From Ekhidna lutea (GTDB lineage: Bacteria > Bacteroidota > Bacteroidia > Cytophagales > Cyclobacteriaceae): DNA of 64,000 nucleotides. Positions 23,119-33,498 of the stretch are shown here, one piece after another (positions within the stretch are counted from its first letter, which is position 1; every line of letters starts with the position of its first letter). A program made the translations under genes and the position numbers. The notes under the pieces were generated by a model. It worked only from the letters and a program-made list of their open reading frames with translations, was not told the DNA's origin and did not search any database. Location of the stretch: assembly GCF_900188325.1 (NCBI RefSeq), contig NZ_FZPD01000002.1:248001-312000 (forward strand), in the 5' to 3' direction.

Positions 23119-25662
23119 TTATTCGTTATCCTTTTGGTTTTCATTTTGATCGGAAGCAGAGTTTTCTTCACCCCCATCTTCCTCATTATCATTCCCGATA
23201 TTAGAAATTTTCTCTACCGCTGATATTTCGTCCTCATCATTCAGCTTTATGAGACGAACACCTTGAGTGGCTCTTCCCATTACTCTAAGATTATCAACTG
23301 ACATCCGAATGGCAATACCTGAACGATTTATAATCATCAACTCATCACCGTCTATTACATCTTTAATAGCTACGAGCTGTCCTGTTTTATCCGTTACATT
23401 GAGGGTCTTCACCCCCTTACCACCTCGTTTGGTGATTCGATAATCTTCAAGGTCAGATCGCTTGCCGTATCCTTTCTCCGATACTACAAGCAGATTTGGT
23501 GGGTTTTTATAGTCTACACAAACCATACCAACTACAAATTCCTTGTCCGTAATGTTGATTCCCTTAACTCCTGCAGCCATTCTACCCATAGATCTTACGT
23601 CCTTCTCATGGAAGTTGATTGCCTTGCCAGTATTACTCGCAATTACAATGTGACTGTCACCGTCGGTCAACCTTACATTCAGGAGCTTATCATTTTCTCT
23701 GATAGTGATGGCGTTGATCCCATTTTTTCTTGGTCTGCTATATGCTTCGAGAGAGGTCTTTTTGATCACTCCTCTTTGCGTACACATTACCAAGAAGTTG
23801 TTATTAATATAATCCGGATCTTCCAATGTTTTCACATTGATTACTGATCGTACTTTATCTTCAGATTCAATATTGATCAGGTTCTGGATTGGACGTCCTT
23901 TTGATGCCTTGCTTCCTTCCGGAAGTTCCCAAACTTTTTTCCAGAATACTTTCCCGAACTCTGTAAATATCAATAAGTAGTTGTGTGCTGAAGCAATAAA
24001 CAGGTGCTCTGTGAAGTCATCATCTTTTGATGTTGCTGCACGGCTTCCTACGCCACCTCTGCCCTGCGTTCTATATTCAATTAGCGGAGTTCGTTTAATG
24101 TATCCCTGATGTGAAATGGTAATCACCATGTCTTCATCAGGAATCATGTCTTCCGCTGTAAATTCATCTGCACTGTGTTGGATATCGGAGCGTCTTTCAT
24201 CTCCATATCGTTCCTTCATTTCAAGTAACTCATCCTTGATGATCTGCATACGTCTGCCTTCATCTCCAAGAATTTCGTTCAGCTCCTTGATCAAAGCCTG
24301 AATTTCTTCGTATTCTTTCTGGATTTTATCTCTTTCAAGACCTGTCAACCTTTGCAAACGCATATCCAGAATAGCTTTTGCCTGAATCTCTGAGAGACTA
24401 AACTTCTCTATCAATCCGATTCGAGCCTCATCCGGATCCTTAGAAGATCTGATTAGGTTAATGACTTCATCCAGATTATCAAGCGCGATAAGATATCCTT
24501 CAAGGATATGCGCTCTGCGTTCAGCCTCATCCAGCTCATACTGGGTTCTTCTAACAACCACTTCATGTCTGTGGTCAACAAAATGAACAATTAAATCCTT
24601 GAGGTTAAGGGTTTTAGGTCTCCCTTTTACAAGTGCTACATTATTCACACTAAATGACGACTGAAGTGCTGTTTGCTTGTAGAGATTATTGAGAACAATG
24701 TTTGGAATGGCATCCTTTTTTAGATCATAAACCACTCTCATTCCTTGCTTATCAGACTCATCTCTGATGTCTACTATCCCTTCAATCTTCTTTTCATTGA
24801 TGAGTGCAGCGGTCTTCTCGATCATTGTCGCCTTATTCACCTGATAAGGAATTTCCGTTACAATAATTTGCTCACGACCAGTACTGGTAGTGTCAAACTC
24901 GGCTTTTGCACGAAGCACCACTCTACCTCTTCCCGTCTCAAACGCTGCTCTTACGCCCTGATATCCATAAATGGTAGCGCCAGTTGGAAAATCAGGAGCT
25001 GTAACGTGCTCCATGAGTCCTTCAATTGTGATTTCATTGTCTTCAATGTAGGCGATGGTTCCATTTACTACCTCTGTGAGATTATGTGGCGCCATGTTGG
25101 TTGCCATACCTACGGCAATACCGCTGGCTCCATTGACTAATAAATTCGGGATCTTTGAAGGAAGTACACTTGGTTCTTCTGTACTGTCGTCATAGTTAGG
25201 AACATAGGTCACTGTATTCTTTCGAATATCAGCCAATAGTTCCTCAGAAATTCTTCTAAGACGAGCCTCAGTGTAACGCATGGCTGCTGGTGAGTCACCG
25301 TCAACAGAACCGAAATTACCTTGTCCATCTACTAATGGATATCGCATAGACCAATCCTGGGCCATACGCACCATGGTGTCGTATACTGCTGTATCACCGT
25401 GTGGGTGGTACTTACCAAGCACATCCCCGACGATTCTAGCACACTTTTTATAAGATTTATTGTAATTAACTCCCAGCTCATCCATTCCGTAGAGGATACG
25501 TCTGTGAACCGGTTTTAATCCATCTCTTACATCAGGAAGAGCTCTTGAAATGATTACACTCATCGAATAATCGATGTATGCACCACGCATCTCCTCTTCA
25601 ATATTTATTGGGATAATATTCTCTTCTGATGAGGATAGATTATCGATATCTCCGTCTGCCAT
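23119..25662 (-). CDS. gyrA: DNA gyrase subunit A
   Basis: An 847-aa type II topoisomerase subunit that introduces negative supercoils with GyrB. Conserved start [40 protein letters not shown], then [10 protein letters not shown] with catalytic Tyr130, and the six-bladed C-terminal beta-pinwheel including the GyrA-box-like [10 protein letters not shown]. At the quinolone-determining positions, Thr91 replaces E. coli Ser83 and Asp95 matches Asp87; a threonine there is a natural state in some lineages. A highly acidic tail ([16 protein letters not shown]) ends the protein. Transcribed with the TPR gene downstream. Confidence 0.98.
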   Translation of the reverse strand: MADGDIDNLSSSEENIIPINIEEEMRGAYIDYSMSVIISRALPDVRDGLKPVHRRILYGMDELGVNYNKSYKKCARIVGDVLGKYHPHGDTAVYDTMVRMAQDWSMRYPLVDGQGNFGSVDGDSPAAMRYTEARLRRISEELLADIRKNTVTYVPNYDDSTEEPSVLPSKIPNLLVNGASGIAVGMATNMAPHNLTEVVNGTIAYIEDNEITIEGLMEHVTAPDFPTGATIYGYQGVRAAFETGRGRVVLRAKAEFDTTSTGREQIIVTEIPYQVNKATMIEKTAALINEKKIEGIVDIRDESDKQGMRVVYDLKKDAIPNIVLNNLYKQTALQSSFSVNNVALVKGRPKTLNLKDLIVHFVDHRHEVVVRRTQYELDEAERRAHILEGYLIALDNLDEVINLIRSSKDPDEARIGLIEKFSLSEIQAKAILDMRLQRLTGLERDKIQKEYEEIQALIKELNEILGDEGRRMQIIKDELLEMKERYGDERRSDIQHSADEFTAEDMIPDEDMVITISHQGYIKRTPLIEYRTQGRGGVGSRAATSKDDDFTEHLFIASAHNYLLIFTEFGKVFWKKVWELPEGSKASKGRPIQNLINIESEDKVRSVINVKTLEDPDYINNNFLVMCTQRGVIKKTSLEAYSRPRKNGINAITIRENDKLLNVRLTDGDSHIVIASNTGKAINFHEKDVRSMGRMAAGVKGINITDKEFVVGMVCVDYKNPPNLLVVSEKGYGKRSDLEDYRITKRGGKGVKTLNVTDKTGQLVAIKDVIDGDELMIINRSGIAIRMSVDNLRVMGRATQGVRLIKLNDEDEISAVEKISNIGNDNEEDGGEENSASDQNENQKDNE

Positions 25663-25769
25663 TTATGCTTATTTGGGTTAGCCAAAAATCAACCCGCAAT
25701 TTAGGAAAAATATAGGTGAAATCATCAGGTTTTCGAAAACAGAATTTTCCTCTTTAACGTATATGAACG

Positions 25770-26861
25770 CTAATTTTTGGTTGGATTAAGCTTGCGCTTG
25801 TTCTTACGTTTATATCTCCACAATTTTCGATGGTTTTCTCCAACTTTTGGATTCTGTCTTTTATGAATTGGCTGCCCCCTCACCTCCATCTTCTGACCTG
25901 TGACAGGATGCCTGTAGACATGCTTTAATTGCACATGATCGCTCTTCATTGGTGACCTGGGAATGTCAGGGATATTAATGCTAATACCAGCCTGTATGGA
26001 GAAGGTTGGGTACTTGTGTGAAACCGCTGCTCCGTCGGGTAGATTTACTGTATAAGATTTGAAATCTACACTTGGTCTTATAATAACCCTAAAGTACTCC
26101 GACCAATTATTTTCTATGCTTACTCCAATGTTGGTATATAGTCCACGAGATATTGCTCCACTGTTGAATTGACTACCAGCTGTTACCTTTCCAACTTGCA
26201 GTTCCGCTACAAAATCATAGCTCCAAAACTGATAGAATCTATATCCAACCAATCCAAACAAACGGGAATATCGAGTTCTTACTGTGTTAGGTACATAATT
26301 TCTAACCTGATCACCAAAAGCAGTTGGTTCCAGGCTTCTTAAGAAATGGAATTCATAAGAGTAGCCCCCACCAATCCTGAAACCATCAAAATTATAATGG
26401 ATACTTAATGTAATGGGTATACCCCGGGAGGCTCCTTTGAATCCAAAGTCTGTGGTGTCTGTGTTGATAAGAAATGTTTGATCTCCTAAAGCAGGATTGT
26501 AGACCGGGTTTTCCAGATAATCAAATGGCACATCAAATGGATTTTCTAACGAAGTTTCAAATCCTGGTTGTGGATCATTTAACCAATCGGTGTAGCCGGA
26601 AAATGAACTCCCTAGGTTTTCTATTCCATTAGAAAAAATGAACTGGTTTTCAGCTTCCTGATAGAAATAAACACCTTCTAATTTGTGAGAATAGTTCGTG
26701 ATTGCTAATCCGGTTGTAGCTGTAATGCTAAACTTATTAAGAAATACCATTGCAGGATTCCGATAGATGTCGTATTTCTCATAGATATCCTGAGCAATGG
26801 AGACACAGCTTATTAGGCTGAGTACAAGATGGAGTCCGTATCGTTTAAATGCAGCGAGCAA
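25770..26861 (-). CDS. Predicted outer-membrane beta-barrel-like protein
   Basis: A 363-aa protein beginning at TTG, with a signal peptide (YGLHLVLSLISCVSIAQ) before DIYEKYDIYR. The body is rich in alternating aromatic/polar strands (GFRIGGGYSYEFHFLR, YSRLFGLVGYRFYQFWSYDFVAEL, YFRVIIRPSVDFKSYTVNL), as in Bacteroidota outer-membrane proteins. The C-terminus is strongly basic (HRKLWRYKRKNKRKLNP), odd for a barrel and possibly periplasmic or nucleic-acid/polyanion binding. No named family recognised. It stands alone between gyrA and an FKBP lipoprotein. Confidence 0.65.
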   Translation of the reverse strand: MLAAFKRYGLHLVLSLISCVSIAQDIYEKYDIYRNPAMVFLNKFSITATTGLAITNYSHKLEGVYFYQEAENQFIFSNGIENLGSSFSGYTDWLNDPQPGFETSLENPFDVPFDYLENPVYNPALGDQTFLINTDTTDFGFKGASRGIPITLSIHYNFDGFRIGGGYSYEFHFLRSLEPTAFGDQVRNYVPNTVRTRYSRLFGLVGYRFYQFWSYDFVAELQVGKVTAGSQFNSGAISRGLYTNIGVSIENNWSEYFRVIIRPSVDFKSYTVNLPDGAAVSHKYPTFSIQAGISINIPDIPRSPMKSDHVQLKHVYRHPVTGQKMEVRGQPIHKRQNPKVGENHRKLWRYKRKNKRKLNPTKN

Positions 26862-26953
26862 ATCCTTTCAAAATTACATGGTATCTATGATATGGTTGCT
26901 ATAGAAGCTTTTATGAGATTCTTAGGCTTATTCAGCTATCCTTTCCAATAATT

Positions 26954-27904
26954 TTAGTCTAATCGTGTAATTTCAAATAATAATGTTTGATATGGAGCAA
27001 TCCTTAAAACATAATCAGGAATGATATTATCTTCCACCAAATCAGCATCTATGAAATCCGGAATGATTAGTGCGCTTTCCTGGTAACCTTGAGAAGATGG
27101 AATCATGATTAATGCCTCTTCTCCAGTCTGCATTAAAGAAACGCCAAATTCAAAGCCTGAGAGGATATCACGAGGCTCTCCTGATTGAAAAAACCATTGA
27201 AAATCAGTATCGCTACCAAAAGCTGTATCGTCAATAAACCTTCCTGTATAATCAACGATAATGGTATCACCTGGCGATGGCAATGGCCCCACTCCAACAC
27301 TTCGTCTTTTGTATGCAATTCCGGAAGGAAAATGTTCAGTTGAATCTGATGGGTTGATTGCAAGGCTGTCTAAAAAATTATCGTCAATGTACTGCTGGAT
27401 ATCCATCTGTTCCTGTGCAAACAATGTGGGTTCGTCATGAACTGCTGTCAGGTGAATCTGTAAATGAGCTATTAGATTGGGATTAATGGCTCCTGAAGAT
27501 AAGTCCGTATAAGCCTGATCTGGCGGTAATATGAAATTATATATCTCCCCTTCTCGCATGAGTGATATTCCACCATCAATACCAATTGGATATATGGCTG
27601 AAGCGCCTATTTTAAATAAAAGTGAGTCACCATCGACTCTTTGATGGCTGGCAATAATATTCCCCTCCAAATCAGAAAGTATATAATAAATAGCAGCTAC
27701 TCTACCTGTAGCAGCTTGTGTTCCTGTGGGATTTAGGGAGTCTGCATAGTAATAGATGCCTGAGTTTTCTTCCCTTGTTGCAATAACACCTGTTGAATCT
27801 AACCACAGCTGAATTTGCTCATCTGCAGTAGCTGTTGCTATATCATCATTTCGACACGCAATGAGTAAACTACCAAATACGATAATAGCTATGCACCTTT
27901 TCAC
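26954..27904 (-). CDS. FKBP-type peptidyl-prolyl isomerase lipoprotein
   Basis: A protein of about 316 aa from GTG 27904, giving the clean lipoprotein signal KRCIAIIVFGSLLIAC (lipobox LIAC); the upstream TTG codons add nothing useful. Two FKBP-like domains are visible: an N-terminal divergent one (GRVAAIYYILSDLEGN, MREGEIYNFILPPDQAY) and a C-terminal one with PSPGDTIIVDYTGRFIDDTAFGSD and GFEFGVSLMQTGEEALIMIPSSQGY. Such lipoproteins assist folding of envelope proteins in Bacteroidota; gliding-linked GldI is a relative. Proline-isomerase activity is inferred from family. Confidence 0.85.
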   Translation of the reverse strand: MKRCIAIIVFGSLLIACRNDDIATATADEQIQLWLDSTGVIATREENSGIYYYADSLNPTGTQAATGRVAAIYYILSDLEGNIIASHQRVDGDSLLFKIGASAIYPIGIDGGISLMREGEIYNFILPPDQAYTDLSSGAINPNLIAHLQIHLTAVHDEPTLFAQEQMDIQQYIDDNFLDSLAINPSDSTEHFPSGIAYKRRSVGVGPLPSPGDTIIVDYTGRFIDDTAFGSDTDFQWFFQSGEPRDILSGFEFGVSLMQTGEEALIMIPSSQGYQESALIIPDFIDADLVEDNIIPDYVLRIAPYQTLLFEITRLD

Positions 27905-27935
27905 TAATACCAACAACGTCTTAGCACTAAATAGA

Positions 27936-28547
27936 TTATTTAAAAGTCTTACAAAACATTTTAAATACGGACATATGATTCAGCTCTAGTTTTTCTCCAA
28001 TTAATAGCATACGCTCATATTCTGATTTGCCGATCTTATGATTTTTGTTGATGATGTCTTCATCATTTTCCAGAAAAAAGCTGGCAATGAACCGTATAAG
28101 AAGATATGGTGAGTGCAATACTGCCTCACGGTAGTCATGGTAATTCAGCTCCTGACTCTCATCGAAAGGTTTAAGGTTCATTGTATCTAGCCCACATGTC
28201 ACTTTTATGGTCATTTTGAGCACATCAAAGATTTTGTCCTGCCAGTTGTAATAATTTTTAATTAAAAACTTCATTGCATACACCACTGGGTCTTTCTTCA
28301 TAAAATAGCCCCCTTTAGAAAGTTTTCTGGCTTTCTTATTTAAAGCCATCTCCTCAAAGAGGCTTATTTTTCCATCAGCCATTGCTATTCCTATGGTTGG
28401 CGTCATGATGATAAGCGAAAAGAAATCTTCATCACTTATCTCCAGATATGGTGCTTCTGTTTTTAGAAATTCCTTTTTCAAAGCAACGGTCGCTGCTTTT
28501 ACTTCAGGATATTCAATCATTGATTCTATTTCGTACTCGGTGAACAT
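27936..28547 (-). CDS. TerB-like helical cytoplasmic protein
   Basis: A protein of about 203 aa from ATG 28547 (MFTEYEIESMIEYPEVK); a TTG ten codons upstream is possible. TPTIGIAMADGKISLFEEMALNKKARKLS (about 43-71) resembles the TerB/DUF533-type helical core, in which an acidic MADGxIxxxE segment is typical. The rest is helical with no catalytic motif or membrane segment. Function unknown; many TerB-like proteins are linked to stress or membrane surveillance. Confidence 0.6.
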   Translation of the reverse strand: MFTEYEIESMIEYPEVKAATVALKKEFLKTEAPYLEISDEDFFSLIIMTPTIGIAMADGKISLFEEMALNKKARKLSKGGYFMKKDPVVYAMKFLIKNYYNWQDKIFDVLKMTIKVTCGLDTMNLKPFDESQELNYHDYREAVLHSPYLLIRFIASFFLENDEDIINKNHKIGKSEYERMLLIGEKLELNHMSVFKMFCKTFK

Positions 28548-28655
28548 GCCAGGGTTGGTTAAAATATGTGACCTCAAAATAAAGCCTTTTAACTAAATAG
28601 GGAAAAGTGCGGGCCTATTAATTGTAAGAATTATTTTCGCCAAAAACTCACACAC

Positions 28656-28949
28656 ATGACAGATAAAGATATTCAACTTGCTATTCAAGTCGTTCCATTG
28701 GAAAGAGACGGTGACACCTATCAAAAAATTGATGCGGCAATTGACGTAATTCAACGCTCTGGAGTACAGTATATGATAACCCCAATGGAGACCGTGATGC
28801 AAGGCCCTTACGAAAAGCTTCAGGAAGTCGCCAGAGATGCTCAAGAGGCATTGGTAGCTGCAGGATGCAAGGAGTTTTTAGTAAACATCAAAATGCATGT
28901 GCGTCTTGATGAACATGTAACCATGGAGGAGAAACGATTAGATAGATAA
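28656..28949 (+). CDS. MTH1187/YkoF-family thiamine-binding-like protein
   Basis: A 97-aa protein matching the thiamine-binding (UPF0045/MTH1187) family along its full length: QLAIQVVPLERDGDTYQKIDAAIDVIQRSGVQYMITPMETVMQG is the ferredoxin-like half with the conserved METVMEG-like turn. These small proteins bind thiamine or related pyrimidines and form tetramers. The gene is alone on the plus strand; its stop codon abuts the end of the convergent COG3014-type gene with no spacer. Transporter genes for thiamine are not nearby. Confidence 0.85.
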   Translation: MTDKDIQLAIQVVPLERDGDTYQKIDAAIDVIQRSGVQYMITPMETVMQGPYEKLQEVARDAQEALVAAGCKEFLVNIKMHVRLDEHVTMEEKRLDR

Positions 28950-30344
28950 TTAAAAAGAAATCTCGCTTTCCAGTGACTGATACGTTTGAAACTGAGTCTC
29001 TCCTTTTTCGCCTGCAAAGACGAAACTTTGCTCAGATTTGCCTCTAGGTCCTTCAGTAATCAGCTTAACATTATTTTCTCCCTCTTTGAGTGGGACTCTG
29101 GTATAATGGATGCTATGAGGAATGGTTTGCCAGTTTCGAGTGTCCGCTTGCTCGGAAGCGAAGTTCATAATCCCAACTAAAAAGCCGATTGTTTCATCTT
29201 CTTTCCTCACTTCTTTTTCAATAGTTTTCTTTAGGGCAACCCGTAACAATCCCTTTCCTAATTCTTCTAACATTCGTTCTCTAAGGGTCTTGAACGCTAT
29301 GGCATTGAGGTCTTCTGCTTTCTCTACGGGATAGAAATAATTATCAAGCTCAAGGCTTGCAGATTGGAAAAATGGCTCACGCTCTACGTACTTAGGAAAT
29401 GCAACTCGAGTTCCTGTAATGTCTGTAATACTTGCATTACCATCTTCGCCTGTATCATAAAAGAATGGGAAGTTTAAGCCATACTCATCATTCTGGAAGA
29501 TGATCTGTCCTCCAGACCCTTTGATTGCAACAAAATTGATAGACCATTCGTCTTTGACTGGCGCCAAACCATTATGCCAAAAGAAAACTAGTTCGCCTCC
29601 TTCAGAGGCTGGTTGTGAAGTATATGACATGCCAAACTCCTGACTGTACTGATCAACTTCACTTTGAAAACCAGCCAGCGTTCCTGTTCGTAGCAGGTCC
29701 TTCTTCAACTGTTCCGGAGCGGATAATCCAAACATCTCCGCATATTCATTTTGATAAATATTCAATGAATTGCGATAAGCAATAAAAGCGTTGTTATAAT
29801 CTCCTGATGCATCATAAATGATTCCCATTAAGTTGTTAATGAAGGCATCCTTTTGATATTTATTTTCCGACCTGTATTTATCACCAAGCTCTAGAAGCCG
29901 TTGGTTTAAACGTCTGCATTCAACCAAAGCAGATTCATAGTCCTTCATTTTCAGGAAGTTGAGTGCTTTGTAATAAAGCAATATCAAATGCTCGTGATCT
30001 TCCCCGGGATAAACAATCAGGTTAGGATTCAAAAAATAGGAAGCTGCAAAATTCAAATAGTTTTTCTGGTAGTCTTCTCCGAAAATGTATGCCTGCTCCA
30101 GCCATTCATTGCTAGCCTCGTAATTCCCAAGCAGGTGCTCTACAACACCTTGGTTGGCATAATAAAGGAATCGGGTTTTGCTTTTGGCTGCTCGCTTATT
30201 TTGATCGAGTATACTGGCAGCTTCTTCTATATTTCCTTCCTCAAAGTTTTTATTGAACTCATAGTTAATCTGATAGAACGAAGCGCAACCGCTTGTAATC
30301 AGTAGAATAATAACAAAATTCAAAAAGGCTTTTCGAAAAGACAT
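28950..30344 (-). CDS. COG3014-type TPR lipoprotein
   Basis: A 464-aa protein with the lipoprotein signal FLNFVIILLITSGC and TPR-like helices through residue 240 (RFLYYANQGVVEHLLGNYEASNEWLEQAY, KDAFINNLMGIIYDASGDYNNAFIAYRNSL). The C-terminal half has a beta-rich domain (PVKDEWSINFVAIKGSGGQIIFQND). This arrangement is the COG3014 family, regularly found beside LpoB-like proteins, as here (LpoB-like gene 108 nt upstream in transcription). A role with the penicillin-binding-protein activator at the outer membrane is inferred from that partnership only. Confidence 0.8.
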   Translation of the reverse strand: MSFRKAFLNFVIILLITSGCASFYQINYEFNKNFEEGNIEEAASILDQNKRAAKSKTRFLYYANQGVVEHLLGNYEASNEWLEQAYIFGEDYQKNYLNFAASYFLNPNLIVYPGEDHEHLILLYYKALNFLKMKDYESALVECRRLNQRLLELGDKYRSENKYQKDAFINNLMGIIYDASGDYNNAFIAYRNSLNIYQNEYAEMFGLSAPEQLKKDLLRTGTLAGFQSEVDQYSQEFGMSYTSQPASEGGELVFFWHNGLAPVKDEWSINFVAIKGSGGQIIFQNDEYGLNFPFFYDTGEDGNASITDITGTRVAFPKYVEREPFFQSASLELDNYFYPVEKAEDLNAIAFKTLRERMLEELGKGLLRVALKKTIEKEVRKEDETIGFLVGIMNFASEQADTRNWQTIPHSIHYTRVPLKEGENNVKLITEGPRGKSEQSFVFAGEKGETQFQTYQSLESEISF

Positions 30345-30452
30345 GAAGATGGTGATATTACTAAGTTCTGATTCTGAGGTTTAGAGCTACAAGTCAGGAT
30401 TACTTTTTTGCATCGTGACCAGAAACTCTAAACCTTAAACAGCCAACCTGTA

Positions 30453-31037
30453 TTAGTTCTTAATATACTTTTTGATCTCCTTATCTCCCAGCCAAACTTT
30501 TTCGTTGGTTTCAATGTCAACGAGCTCAAGGTTTACTTTGTAATTCACCACTTTTTCTTTCTTATAACTATCCGTTACTGCAGTGATTACACCAAACATC
30601 ATAAAGTCAGCACCGAGTTCTTTTCCCCACTTGGCTTGCGTTTCAGGAGATGCAAACTCTCCCTGCTCTGCTCTTTCTTCTCTTAGTTTTTCTCTGAATA
30701 CAGAATTAGAAACAACACGCACAAACCCTGAGTTGATAAACTCACGCTCTATGTCTTTGATAAATGTTTCTGATTCAATGTGCTCAGTACTTTTGTTTTG
30801 TACATAGCCTACGATAACAACCGGCTTTCGATCGTTTTCAATTTTAAAATTATTGTGCCAAGGTCTGCCTGTAACATCCTGGATCATTTCCTCTGCTACC
30901 AGCTTAGAGTCGGTATCATTCCAACGACCACTTAGGTCTACCTGTTGATCCGGATTAATTCGGGTCACCTGCCTGTTACACGATGACAAGACAACAACGG
31001 CAAGCAGTATCATGGAGAATTGAGTGATTCTATTCAT
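30453..31037 (-). CDS. LpoB-like penicillin-binding protein activator lipoprotein
   Basis: A 194-aa lipoprotein (signal FSMILLAVVVLSSC). The conserved domain reads DLSGRWNDTDSKLVAEEMIQD, KPVVIVGYVQNKSTEHI, FIKDIEREFINSGFVRVVS, and ADFMMFGVITAVTD, matching COG3417/LpoB-type proteins that stimulate peptidoglycan synthases from the outer membrane. It ends NEKVWLGDKEIKKYIKN. It precedes the COG3014-type gene on the same strand. The identity of its peptidoglycan-synthase target in Bacteroidota is not known to me. Confidence 0.85.
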   Translation of the reverse strand: MNRITQFSMILLAVVVLSSCNRQVTRINPDQQVDLSGRWNDTDSKLVAEEMIQDVTGRPWHNNFKIENDRKPVVIVGYVQNKSTEHIESETFIKDIEREFINSGFVRVVSNSVFREKLREERAEQGEFASPETQAKWGKELGADFMMFGVITAVTDSYKKEKVVNYKVNLELVDIETNEKVWLGDKEIKKYIKN

Positions 31038-31080
31038 TTCTTTTTTAATTATGGTGAAACAAAGATAGGTGATTGATCAC

Positions 31081-33498
31081 CTAAAAGTCTGCAGAAATTC
31101 TGAGGTTCAAAAACCTTGCCGATAATGAATTTGGAATGGCAAGTTGTGATCCTGTCACATCTTGAATCCATGAATATGAAAGGGTGTTATCCGCCCCAAG
31201 AACATTCAATACTTCAGCTCTTAACCAAAAGGTTTTCAGGTATTTATGATTCTTCAATTCAAATGATTTGGAAAGGCCCATATCAATTCTATAATACTCA
31301 TCTCCTGAAAAAATATTTCGTGCATTTATTTCATTAGGCGGGCCAAGCGGGTATCCGGAACCAAAAACAGAATTTACATAAACCCTGAGTGTTGGGTCGC
31401 TGGGTAAATGATCTTCGAAATAAAAAGCGAGGTTAATGTTCTGATCAGAAGGTCTTCGGATGAAGCCTTTGTCATCTTCAGCAATGTCTTCTTTTGTTTT
31501 TAAGATACCCAGGCTAAACCAGGATTGAGTGCCTCTAATGAATTCTCCATTGATTCTGAAGTCGAATCCATATGCGAAAGCATCTGCATCATTATTTGCG
31601 AAATATCGCAAGCGCACATTGTCAATATCGTAAGGAATTACATTGGTCAAAGATTTGTAATAGCCTTCGGCTGTGAATAGAAATGGACGGTTCCACCAGG
31701 TTATGATACGCTCCATTGCGCCAATAAAATGAAGGGATTGCTGTGCCTTTACATTTTCTCTAATTTCTCCACTTTGATCTCTTAATTCGCGATAGAATGG
31801 CGTTTGACTGTATTTGCCGATTGAAACCCGAAAGGAGGTTTCCTTTTCCCAATTCGTTTTAAATCGGTAAATAATACGAGGACTTATTAAAAGTTCTTCA
31901 TTGTAGCTTAGACGGTTAACTCTAACTCCTGCATTTACTGCATGCATTGAGTCTTTTGAAAAGATTGTTGCTTGCGTGTATGCAGTTAATGTTGTTGTGT
32001 TTAGAGCCAATTCATTAAATGTACTCTCATTGATTGTTACAAATCCTGCCGAATCCAGAAATGCGTACTCATTTAATTCATCATCAATGATGTTTTTGTT
32101 GTAACCTATACCAGCTTCAAGTAGTGTCCAATCTGAAAGCAGGTATTCATTGCGCCACTCCATATTATAAATTTGAGCTTTCAACCGGTTTCTGCCATAG
32201 TTGAAGTTTGTGCCGATACCTCTTACAACCACGCATTCGTTGAAACTATTGGATCCGGGGTTGTTATCGATATCACATATGCGATATGCTCCTTCTACAT
32301 TATAATTTTCTCGTTCTGAAGTGTATACGCCGGAGGCTATAAGCCTGCTTAAAAATCGATCTGACCATCTATGCGATAGGTTGAAGCCGCTTTGATAGGT
32401 GTCATAATCCAATTCCTCTCTCCCATCAAAAGCTGTTTGCACTCTTAGATTACTTGAAACAGAACCAAACTCAGTGGTTTGTGAAGCCGGCAAGGTGAGG
32501 TACCTGTTGCGACCATAAGCAAGCAACCAGTTGAGTTTTGTTCGATTAATTTGCTCACTATGATCGCCTGTCAAGTCAAACGTGAAAAAGGCTTGTGCAT
32601 CTGTGTAAGAAGGTAGGTATTGGCCATCTGTTTCCAGGGTGTTAAGCAAATAGCGACTATCTCTGTGTCTCGCTCCGAAGAGGTACTGAACATCCTCGCT
32701 GATCCGATTTCCAATATAAGCTGAACCACCAAGGAGCCCTCCGTTTAGCTGACCCTCAAGTGACTCGGGTTCTTTGTAATCTATATTCAATGATGAGGAG
32801 AGTTTGTCTCCATATTTTGCTTCCCAGCCACCTGCATAAAAGCTTATATCCCCTACCAGGTCGGGATTGACAAAGCTAAGGCCTTCCTGCCTTCCGGCAT
32901 TTGCCAGAAATGGTCGATAAACCGGTATATCATTAACGTATACAAGGTTTTCATCAAAATTTCCACCTCTTACATTGTATGCAGAAGATAGTTCATTATT
33001 TCCTGCTACGCCGGGAAGGGTGAGCAAGACCTTGTTGAAGTCGCCGAAAGCTGAAGGCAGGTTCTGAGCTGCCTTTGCATCGATTTTGGCAGCTGGATCA
33101 ATGGCATCTCTTTCCCTTACACCCTCTACCTGTACATCATCCAATTGAGTGCTTCCGGAGGACATTAACACCTGAAGAACTTGTGTTTCACCTTCTTCCA
33201 GTAAAATGTCAATTTCCCTGGAATGGTATTGAACATGGGAAAAAACGAGTGTATGTTTTCCCGGTGAAAGGTTGATTTCAAAAACGCCATTGATATTAGA
33301 AATGGTACCAATAGAGCGGTCAGATTTAAGAATAATGTTTACAGAGGGGACTATTTCATTGCTTTCATCTACAATAACACCACGCACCCTTGTGACTTGC
33401 GCAGCAGCAATAATGCAGCTGATTGAAAAAATTAATGCCGTCGCTATCCGCAAGGTATCAGGCCTTTTTAAGGTTAGATATAGTTTGCCGTGGATCAT
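31081..33498 (-). CDS. TonB-dependent receptor with carboxypeptidase-like N-terminus
   Basis: An 805-aa outer-membrane receptor. After the signal peptide (LRIATALIFSISCIIAAAQ) comes a carboxypeptidase-regulatory-like domain (VRGVIVDESNEIVPSVNIILKSD), a plug (LPSAFGDFNKVLLTLPGVAGNNELSSAYNVRGGNFDENLVYVNDIPVY) and a 22-strand barrel ending in ARFLNLRISADF with the terminal aromatic residue. Substrate unknown; no SusD partner is adjacent, so glycan uptake is not indicated. The ATG at 33498 lies 41 nt inside rpe. A TTG at 33453, just after the rpe stop and preceded by AAAAAGG, gives a tidier signal peptide and may be the true start. Confidence 0.9.
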   Translation of the reverse strand: MIHGKLYLTLKRPDTLRIATALIFSISCIIAAAQVTRVRGVIVDESNEIVPSVNIILKSDRSIGTISNINGVFEINLSPGKHTLVFSHVQYHSREIDILLEEGETQVLQVLMSSGSTQLDDVQVEGVRERDAIDPAAKIDAKAAQNLPSAFGDFNKVLLTLPGVAGNNELSSAYNVRGGNFDENLVYVNDIPVYRPFLANAGRQEGLSFVNPDLVGDISFYAGGWEAKYGDKLSSSLNIDYKEPESLEGQLNGGLLGGSAYIGNRISEDVQYLFGARHRDSRYLLNTLETDGQYLPSYTDAQAFFTFDLTGDHSEQINRTKLNWLLAYGRNRYLTLPASQTTEFGSVSSNLRVQTAFDGREELDYDTYQSGFNLSHRWSDRFLSRLIASGVYTSERENYNVEGAYRICDIDNNPGSNSFNECVVVRGIGTNFNYGRNRLKAQIYNMEWRNEYLLSDWTLLEAGIGYNKNIIDDELNEYAFLDSAGFVTINESTFNELALNTTTLTAYTQATIFSKDSMHAVNAGVRVNRLSYNEELLISPRIIYRFKTNWEKETSFRVSIGKYSQTPFYRELRDQSGEIRENVKAQQSLHFIGAMERIITWWNRPFLFTAEGYYKSLTNVIPYDIDNVRLRYFANNDADAFAYGFDFRINGEFIRGTQSWFSLGILKTKEDIAEDDKGFIRRPSDQNINLAFYFEDHLPSDPTLRVYVNSVFGSGYPLGPPNEINARNIFSGDEYYRIDMGLSKSFELKNHKYLKTFWLRAEVLNVLGADNTLSYSWIQDVTGSQLAIPNSLSARFLNLRISADF

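Noticed and set aside
25770-26861. Classification as PorP/SprF protein
   Set aside because: It is strand-rich with a signal peptide, but lacks the characteristic PorP/SprF start and has a basic tail.
28593-28844. 83-codon minus-strand frame opposite the thiamine-binding-like gene
   Set aside because: It is a shadow of the well-supported plus-strand gene at 28656-28949.
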